A stretch of DNA of 64,000 bases. It comes from Chloroflexota bacterium (GTDB taxonomy: Bacteria > Chloroflexota > Anaerolineae > Anaerolineales > Villigracilaceae). Position numbers and translations under genes: made by a program. The stretch lies in assembly GCA_016234495.1 (NCBI GenBank), contig JACRBI010000024.1:124001-188000 (forward strand), written 5' to 3'. The notes beneath the pieces were generated by a model that worked only from the letters and a program-made list of their open reading frames with translations, searched no databases and was not told where the DNA came from. Shown piece after piece: positions 59,064 to 64,000 of the stretch (positions are counted from its first letter, which is position 1; each line of letters opens with the position of its first letter).

Positions 59064-59564
59064 TCACGAAATCAGTACGAATTTATCAGCCTTCGTTTTG
59101 CAGACCGGGCAATCGTCTGTCGGTTTGCCGAACTCGATGTAGCCGCAGATGGGGCAGAGGTAAAAATCAACCCCGGTCAGGTCTTTGCCCTGCTCAACAG
59201 CATCCAAAGCCAGTTGATACAACCGCGCGTGAACAGCCTCAGCTTCGAGTGCGTAGCCAAACATGCGCCTGGCTTTATGACCTTCAGTCTCTGCCTGGCT
59301 GAACATGGGCGGATACATTACTTCTGCCTCATAGGTCTCACCGGCGATGGCTGCCTTTAAGTTTTCAGCCGTGGAGCCGATGCCTTCCATTGACTTGAGA
59401 TGCCCTTCGGCATGAATGCGTTCCGCCTCGGCAGCGGTGCGGAACAGCCGCGCAACATTGGCAAAGCCATCCTGCTCCGCTTTTTTGGCAAAGGCGCGGT
59501 ATTTTTGGTTGGCTTGGCTTTCCCCTGCAAAAGCCTCTTTGAGATTGTCCTGTGTGCTGGTCAT
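59064..59564 (-). CDS. Rubrerythrin
   Basis: 166 aa with GGGAGG before the ATG. The four-helix di-iron domain shows FAGESQANQKYRAFAKKAE, AAEAERIHAEGHLKS, AIAGETYEAEVMYPPM and ALEAEAVHARLYQLAL, giving the ExxH-type ligands. The C-terminal rubredoxin-like domain has CPICGYIEFG and CPVCKTKADKF, which bind one iron. It reduces hydrogen peroxide in anaerobes, fitting an oxygen-sensitive lifestyle. Confidence 0.95.
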   Translation of the reverse strand: MTSTQDNLKEAFAGESQANQKYRAFAKKAEQDGFANVARLFRTAAEAERIHAEGHLKSMEGIGSTAENLKAAIAGETYEAEVMYPPMFSQAETEGHKARRMFGYALEAEAVHARLYQLALDAVEQGKDLTGVDFYLCPICGYIEFGKPTDDCPVCKTKADKFVLIS

Positions 59565-59653
59565 GAAAAACCTCCCGGGTTCTAATTGTGGAATTTATCA
59601 CATTCATTGTAAATTAAAACCCTCTTTTTTGCACGAGGTTGAAAATAAAAATA

Positions 59654-59673
59654 GACTGGCAAAATAACCAGTC
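59654..59673 (-). terminator. Terminator of the MFS gene
   Basis: GACTGG (59654-59659) pairs with CCAGTC (59668-59673); on the minus strand the stem is followed by TATTTTTATTTTC. Confidence 0.8.
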
Positions 59674-59682
59674 CATTACTGC

Positions 59683-61152
59683 TTATTCAATGACCAATCC
59701 GTCATCAGTTGGCTTTTCCCTCAACTCCTGATGCGGAATGAAGAAGACTGCCGCCAGCCCCAGCATGGCCGATATGAACGCGATCACAAACACGAGGTGG
59801 ATCGCATCCGCCATTGCAAGGCGCGCGCCGGCATCGACAACAAGCTCAACGCCGGGCAAAGGCTCCAGTAATTGAGTCACCAGCTGCGGGTCCAGGCCGG
59901 ATGCGCTCAAGTTCGATGCGAGTCGAATGCTCAACGCCGCGCCCATCACACTCACGCCGAGAGTCCCGCCAATCGAACGGCTGAATTGAAGCGTCGAAGT
60001 GGCCGTGCCGAGATCGCGCCGCTCCACGTTTGTCTGCACCGCTACCAGGAACGACGGGATGGAAAGCCCCATGCCCGCGCCCATCATGGTGACGAAAACC
60101 ATCATGGTGATCTGGCTTGACCCCGCGCTGACCAGCGTCATTAAGAATGCGCCCGTTACGAAAACAGATGTGCCGATAAGCCCAAGCCTGCGGTGCCCGA
60201 CGGTCATGATCAGCCTCATGCCAACGACGCTTGCGGTCACCCAGCCCAGCAGCATCGGTGTGATCGTGATGCCGGCCTGAGTGGCGCTGGTACCCAATAC
60301 CGATTGGACAAATAACGGAATAAACGAAACGCTCCCGAACAACGCCCAACCCGTGAAGATGCCGTGGGTAACCGCCGTGGCAAATAATCGGTCACGGAAA
60401 AGTTGAATTGGCAGGATCGGGTCAGCGGCGCGGCTCTCGACCCAGATCAACGCGCTGAACAAAACGATGGCGGCCGCGATCAGCGACCAGCTATTGACGG
60501 AACCGAATTCCATAAGACCGAGCAATAACAAAACGATACTGGATGTGAGCAGGGCTGCGCCGAGATAATCCACCTTCGGTCTTTCGTGACTTCGAGCCTG
60601 CTCCTGCCATGCGAAAGCGACCAGCGCCGCTGAAAGCAGCCCCGGCAAAAGGTTGATGTAAAAGACCCAGTGCCACGAAAATTTATCCACGATGAAGCCG
60701 CCGAGCAGCGGCCCGACGATGGACGAGAAGCCCCACACACCGGAAAAGAATCCCTGCATTTTGGCGCGCTCCTGCAAGCTGAACATCTCGCCGATCAGGA
60801 TGAATGCCAGCGGCTGGATTCCGCCCGCGCCGAGTCCCTGCAATGCGCGCGCGAAGATGAGCTGTGTCATGCTGGTGGACAATCCGCTCATTACCGAGCC
60901 GGTCAAAAAAACCGCCATTGCGATCACATAGATTCGGCGGCGGCCATACATGTCGGAGAGTTTTCCGTAAAGCGGGACGGCGGTTGTGGAAGTCAGCATG
61001 TACGCCGAAAAGACCCACGAGTAATGTTCCAGCCCGCCCAATTGACCGACGATGGTTGGCATGGCGGTGGCAACGACAGTGGATTCCATCGAAGCGAGGA
61101 ACAGGCTGAGCATGATTCCAATTGTGACGAGAATGATTCGATTTCGCGGCAT
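59683..61152 (-). CDS. MFS transporter, DHA2 (EmrB/QacA) family
   Basis: 489 aa from the ATG at 61152, with AAAGGA upstream; a TTG at 61182 would add ten residues. About fourteen membrane helices. The DHA2 hallmarks are SLFLASMESTVVATAMPTIVG in helix 1, the YGKLSDMYGRRRIYV loop (motif A) near residue 68, and GFSSIVGPLLGGFIVDKFSWHW (motif C). It exports drugs or other small molecules by proton antiport. The substrate is not predictable. No regulator gene is adjacent. Confidence 0.92.
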   Translation of the reverse strand: MPRNRIILVTIGIMLSLFLASMESTVVATAMPTIVGQLGGLEHYSWVFSAYMLTSTTAVPLYGKLSDMYGRRRIYVIAMAVFLTGSVMSGLSTSMTQLIFARALQGLGAGGIQPLAFILIGEMFSLQERAKMQGFFSGVWGFSSIVGPLLGGFIVDKFSWHWVFYINLLPGLLSAALVAFAWQEQARSHERPKVDYLGAALLTSSIVLLLLGLMEFGSVNSWSLIAAAIVLFSALIWVESRAADPILPIQLFRDRLFATAVTHGIFTGWALFGSVSFIPLFVQSVLGTSATQAGITITPMLLGWVTASVVGMRLIMTVGHRRLGLIGTSVFVTGAFLMTLVSAGSSQITMMVFVTMMGAGMGLSIPSFLVAVQTNVERRDLGTATSTLQFSRSIGGTLGVSVMGAALSIRLASNLSASGLDPQLVTQLLEPLPGVELVVDAGARLAMADAIHLVFVIAFISAMLGLAAVFFIPHQELREKPTDDGLVIE

Positions 61153-61222
61153 GGCTTCCTTTGAGGCGGGGCGTTCGGGCAATCATACTCCAAAAAAAAT
61201 AGAGGCTGCTGCTTGACAACAA

Positions 61223-61252
61223 AAACCCTTCCGCCAAATAACGGAAGGGTTT
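61223..61252 (-). terminator. Terminator of the hydrolase lipoprotein gene
   Basis: AAACCCTTCCG (61223-61233) pairs with CGGAAGGGTTT (61242-61252). On the minus strand it continues into TTGTTGTC. It lies about 30 bases after the hydrolase stop. Confidence 0.85.
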
Positions 61253-61284
61253 GGCTGACCTTCAGATACTAACCCCTTTGATTT

Positions 61285-62439
61285 TTATTCGCCTTTATAC
61301 ACACCCCAGGCCAATTCACTGTGCTGTGAGACAAAATCCTCCGAGAAATATTCGGCATAATCTGCCTGCCTCTGGAGGTAATAACCAAAGAACGCTGCTG
61401 CGAAATGCTTCATGCGCGCAACTGGTTCGTCGCTTCCCACCATCATATGATCCTCGCCGATAAAGGAGATCATGATTTTATCGGGCGTGCCGATATGCTC
61501 GAAAATATACGAGGCTTCGCGGTCATAAAGGTTGATGTCATCTTTTGTTGCGCCGATGATCAGGGTCGGACGGTCCACGGCCGCAAGTCCGCGCTCGCCA
61601 AATAACCATGCGCCTTCCGGCGCCATCGGCATGACTGCCAGAATGCGCTCATCCGTCATTGGCTGCCATAATCCATCCTCGCTTGCAGTAATGGAAGCGC
61701 CTGCCAGTGCGGCAAATTCATCCCAGCCTGCACTCATGTCGCAGTTGTATTTAATCCACCATTCAGGCGGAGCGGGATTCATCGCGGCGGCGTTGGCGCA
61801 TTGTGCCAGGTAAAACTCCGGGTCAACGCGAGCGCCGCTCAGGGCAAGCGCATTGTAGCCATCGAATGAATATCCCATCGCGCCGGCATGGCTGGGGTCG
61901 ACCATCCCTTCCAGTCCGCTCAACGGGCTGGCCGCCACTTGATCTAATGCAAATAGAATATTCAGGGGATGATTGATCAGCCATTTTCCCCAACTGGGCG
62001 AAGAGTCCATTGCGTTGACGCCCACCACAACAAATCCGTACGAGGCAAGGTGCGGGCCAAAGATGCTGCCCACCTTTGACGATGACAAGACCAGCGGATA
62101 AGGAGCGCCGCTCGTGTCTGGCAGGGCGTCAAAATTATAGTCGCTGGGTGGTGCGTCATCTGGCAGGATCGCCGGGTACCACACCGTAAGGCTTATCCCA
62201 AGGTCGCCGCGACTTGAATCCACGAACTCGTAATTTTGACGTGTGCCAAAATCATAAGGTCCTTTTTCTGAAAATGGAAATGAAACCGGCTCCTCAGTCA
62301 TTGTGGGTTCCGCCGTTGGGTTCGGTATCGTTGGCAGGAGAGTTACCGGCGGCACGGGGGTCGGTCTTTCAGTTGGGGAACTGCATCCGAATGCCAGAAT
62401 CAGGCAAAAGGCAAAAGTGACCGGGATCTTTATCTTCAT
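61285..62439 (-). CDS. Alpha/beta hydrolase lipoprotein (PAF-acetylhydrolase/dienelactone hydrolase-like)
   Basis: 384 aa from the ATG at 62439, with GGAGG upstream. VTFAFCLILAFGCSS is a signal peptide with lipobox, followed by a Pro/Thr linker. LGISLTVWYPAILP near residue 80 and YPLVLSSSKVGSIFGPHLASYGFVV are typical of PAF-acetylhydrolase-like enzymes. The nucleophile elbow is GAMGYSFDGYNAL near 190; the Asp is probably in IIGATKDDINLYD near 295 and the His in ISFIGEDHMMVG near 325. It is an outer-face esterase of unknown substrate. Confidence 0.8.
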   Translation of the reverse strand: MKIKIPVTFAFCLILAFGCSSPTERPTPVPPVTLLPTIPNPTAEPTMTEEPVSFPFSEKGPYDFGTRQNYEFVDSSRGDLGISLTVWYPAILPDDAPPSDYNFDALPDTSGAPYPLVLSSSKVGSIFGPHLASYGFVVVGVNAMDSSPSWGKWLINHPLNILFALDQVAASPLSGLEGMVDPSHAGAMGYSFDGYNALALSGARVDPEFYLAQCANAAAMNPAPPEWWIKYNCDMSAGWDEFAALAGASITASEDGLWQPMTDERILAVMPMAPEGAWLFGERGLAAVDRPTLIIGATKDDINLYDREASYIFEHIGTPDKIMISFIGEDHMMVGSDEPVARMKHFAAAFFGYYLQRQADYAEYFSEDFVSQHSELAWGVYKGE

Positions 62440-62533
62440 TTTGACCTCCAAAATGGGAACAGTGGCAGCAGAAGTTTGTGAATGTATTCACTAAAACCAT
62501 AGTAGCACTTCCCCCTTGATTATTCAACAGCAA

Positions 62534-62562
62534 AACCTCCCGTCAATTCATGGCGGGAGGTT
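62534..62562 (-). terminator. Terminator of lipA
   Basis: AACCTCCCG (62534-62542) pairs with CGGGAGGTT (62554-62562); a short T-run follows on the minus strand. Confidence 0.75.
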
Positions 62563-62589
62563 GTACGATCACTGTTCACTGACTGCTGT

Positions 62590-63528
62590 TTACTGCCCTT
62601 CCCCGTACAACTTGCGATGCACCACGCTCAACGCGCGCACCTGCTCTGCCGCATGATACGACGACCTCACCAGCGGATTCGACTCAACCCACTGGAAGCC
62701 GATCTCCATGCCGAAGGCTTTAAGTTCGGCAAATTCTTCCATGGTGTAATAACGTTCCATTGCCAGATGCTTCTTGCTCGGCTGAAGATACTGCCCGATG
62801 GTCAGAATATCCACGCCCCAACTGCGCTGGTCGCGCATCACCTGCTTGACCTCGTCCATGGATTCGCCCAAGCCGAGCATGATGCCAGATTTGGTCAGCA
62901 CATCCGGGTCGAGTTTTTTCGCGTTCGATAATGTCGCCGCGGCCCAATCATAATTATCCTGCGGCTGGACGGTTTTGAACAAACGCGGCACGGTCTCGAC
63001 ATTGTGATTCAAAATTTCGGGCCGCGCATCCATCACAATTTTCAACGCTTCCACCGAACCCTTGAAATCGGGGATCAATACTTCGATCGAACAGCCCGGC
63101 AATACTTCGCGGATTCGTCGAATGACCATCGCAAAGATCGGCGCGCCGCCGTCGCGGCGTTCGTCGCGGTTCACAGATGTGATGACCGCGTGTTTCAATT
63201 CCATCGACTTCACAGCCTGCGCCACGCGCTCGGCTTCGCCCCAATCCATCAGCGCGGGCTTGCCGTGTTTAATATCGCAAAAGGCGCAGGTGCGCGTGCA
63301 AACGTCACCGAGCATTAAGAATGTGGCGGTTCCGCTGCCCCAGCATTCGCCGAGATTCGGGCACATGGCTTCTTCGCACACGGTATGCAATTCCTTCGAG
63401 CGCATCAACACTTGCAGGCGTTCGAAAGTTTCGCCCGACGGTGCGCGCACCTTGATCCATTCCGGGCGGCGCAGTGGGCGTGACTCTGTTTGGGCGGAGA
63501 CTCTGTCTCTGGTGGGGGTAACTGCCAT
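62590..63528 (-). CDS. lipA: Lipoyl synthase
   Basis: 312 aa from the ATG at 63528, with AAGGA upstream; an in-frame start at 63555 would enter the upstream palindrome. The auxiliary cluster is in [20 protein letters not shown] near residue 60 (CxxxxCxxxxxC), and the radical SAM cluster is [13 protein letters not shown] near 86 (CxxxCxxC). The C-terminal [10 protein letters not shown] supplies the Ser ligand of the auxiliary cluster. It inserts two sulfurs into octanoyl-protein. lipB is not in the window. Confidence 0.96.
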   Translation of the reverse strand: MAVTPTRDRVSAQTESRPLRRPEWIKVRAPSGETFERLQVLMRSKELHTVCEEAMCPNLGECWGSGTATFLMLGDVCTRTCAFCDIKHGKPALMDWGEAERVAQAVKSMELKHAVITSVNRDERRDGGAPIFAMVIRRIREVLPGCSIEVLIPDFKGSVEALKIVMDARPEILNHNVETVPRLFKTVQPQDNYDWAAATLSNAKKLDPDVLTKSGIMLGLGESMDEVKQVMRDQRSWGVDILTIGQYLQPSKKHLAMERYYTMEEFAELKAFGMEIGFQWVESNPLVRSSYHAAEQVRALSVVHRKLYGEGQ

Positions 63529-63548
63529 TTGTAAGTCCTTGCTCAATT

Positions 63549-63589
63549 GTGTCAAAAGTGTCGAGGTGTCTCTACGACACTTTTGACAC
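63549..63589. repeat. Palindromic repeat (type G) between nfeD and lipA
   Basis: GTGTCAAAAGTGTCG (63549-63563) and its exact reverse complement (63575-63589) surround an eleven-base loop. Both arms are perfect over 15 bases. It lies between the nfeD stop and the lipA start and could terminate nfeD or belong to a repeat family; no other copy was seen here. Confidence 0.82.
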
Positions 63590-63606
63590 CTGAAACTTTC
63601 GACACA

Positions 63607-64000
63607 TTATTTTTTCTTCACGATCAATCTCAATCCGCGTACTTCGACAACTTCGACAAGGTCGCCCTTACGGATCGATTCAGACCCGTCGGATTTTTCC
63701 GCGCTCCATAATTCGCTTCCCAATTGGACTTGTCCCGCATCGCCTACCGACGTTTTAGCTGTTCCTGTTTTCCCAAGCAGTGCCTCACTTCCGGTCTGAA
63801 CCGGGCTATGCTGCGCGCGCAGCGCGATCAACAGAATCCCAAAGAACAGCAAGCCGAGGAAGATGCCCATGCCAATCACAAGCGGCACGGATACCTGCTG
63901 GAATTGCGGCGTGCCCGGCGAGTTGAACAATACCAGCGCGCCCACGATAAATGAAGCAACGCCCGCCGTGGTCAGCGCGCCGTGCGTGGGCGCTTTGATG
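63607..64000 (-). CDS. NfeD family protein, truncated by window edge
   Basis: The minus-strand frame is open to the end of the window, so the N-terminus is missing; a GTG at 63945 is not the real start. The visible part reads IKAPTHGALTTAGVASFIVGALVLF, then membrane helices (VPLVIGMGIFLGLLFFGILLIAL), then an OB-fold with LLGKTGTAKTSVGDAGQVQLGSELW and GDLVEVVEVRGLRLIVKKK. This matches the C-terminal half of long NfeD proteins, which act with stomatin-like partners in the membrane. Whether a serine-protease domain lies upstream cannot be seen. Confidence 0.85.
   Translation of the reverse strand, partial: IKAPTHGALTTAGVASFIVGALVLFNSPGTPQFQQVSVPLVIGMGIFLGLLFFGILLIALRAQHSPVQTGSEALLGKTGTAKTSVGDAGQVQLGSELWSAEKSDGSESIRKGDLVEVVEVRGLRLIVKKK

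Noticed and set aside
2..64000. rRNA, tRNA or CRISPR loci
   Set aside because: No cloverleaf-like stretch with conserved GGTTCGAATCC-type arms, no rRNA signature and no regular repeat-spacer array was noticed; a tRNAscan-type search was not possible here.

Overview
The window looks like a chromosomal segment of a bacterium from the Chloroflexota, most likely the class Anaerolineae. This is an inference from several signs: a bacterial NurA/HAS-barrel DNA-end-processing pair, lipoproteins with Thr/Pro-rich linkers, two PYROXD2-type FAD oxidoreductases next to a GcvT-like protein, a Phe T-box before pheS, and many short palindromic repeats at gene ends and inside genes. Base composition is roughly balanced. 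No rRNA, tRNA or CRISPR array was recognised.

Positions 1-24.6 kb hold a surface polysaccharide locus, all on the + strand and tightly packed. It contains a WbpI/B/D/E-type set for a 2,3-diacetamido uronic acid, a Wzm/Wzt ABC exporter, at least seven glycosyltransferases, an RmlD-like reductase plus a second 2-epimerase (a 2-acetamido-6-deoxy-L-sugar branch), an asparagine synthase-like amidotransferase, two large membrane proteins, a methyltransferase and a Wzx-like flippase. An EPS-type MarR regulator sits inside the locus, and one methyltransferase is reduced to an N-terminal stub.

Positions 24.6-44.4 kb are mixed housekeeping and accessory genes: a hemerythrin-like protein with lost ligands, a winged-helix/nucleotidyltransferase pair with a palindromic operator (candidate type IV toxin-antitoxin), cupin, GcvT-like and two PYROXD2-like oxidoreductases, PPK2, a nine-haem cytochrome with a cytochrome b-cytochrome c fusion, FmdB, gmk, rhomboid protease, an oligopeptide ABC transporter without ATPases, AmrS and MobA.

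Positions 44.4-53.1 kb hold a universal stress protein, a cysteine desulfurase-like enzyme and a large GT-C-like membrane protein. Two IS630 elements lie tail to tail and share one TA dinucleotide; they sit between the membrane protein and the convergent nurA/HAS-barrel operon.

Positions 53.1-64 kb hold a SIMPL-domain lipoprotein, the pheS-pheT operon under a T-box, rubrerythrin, a DHA2-type MFS exporter, an alpha/beta-hydrolase lipoprotein, lipA and a truncated nfeD. A four-helix-bundle (23S-IVP/Avd-like) gene bracketed by inverted repeats sits between pheS and pheT.

The least ordinary material is the repeat biology. Three palindromic families are also found translated in frame inside pheT or a PYROXD2-like gene. 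Several stop codons lie within or directly against repeats, and the four-helix-bundle unit carries its ribosome-binding site and stop codon inside or beside its own inverted repeats.
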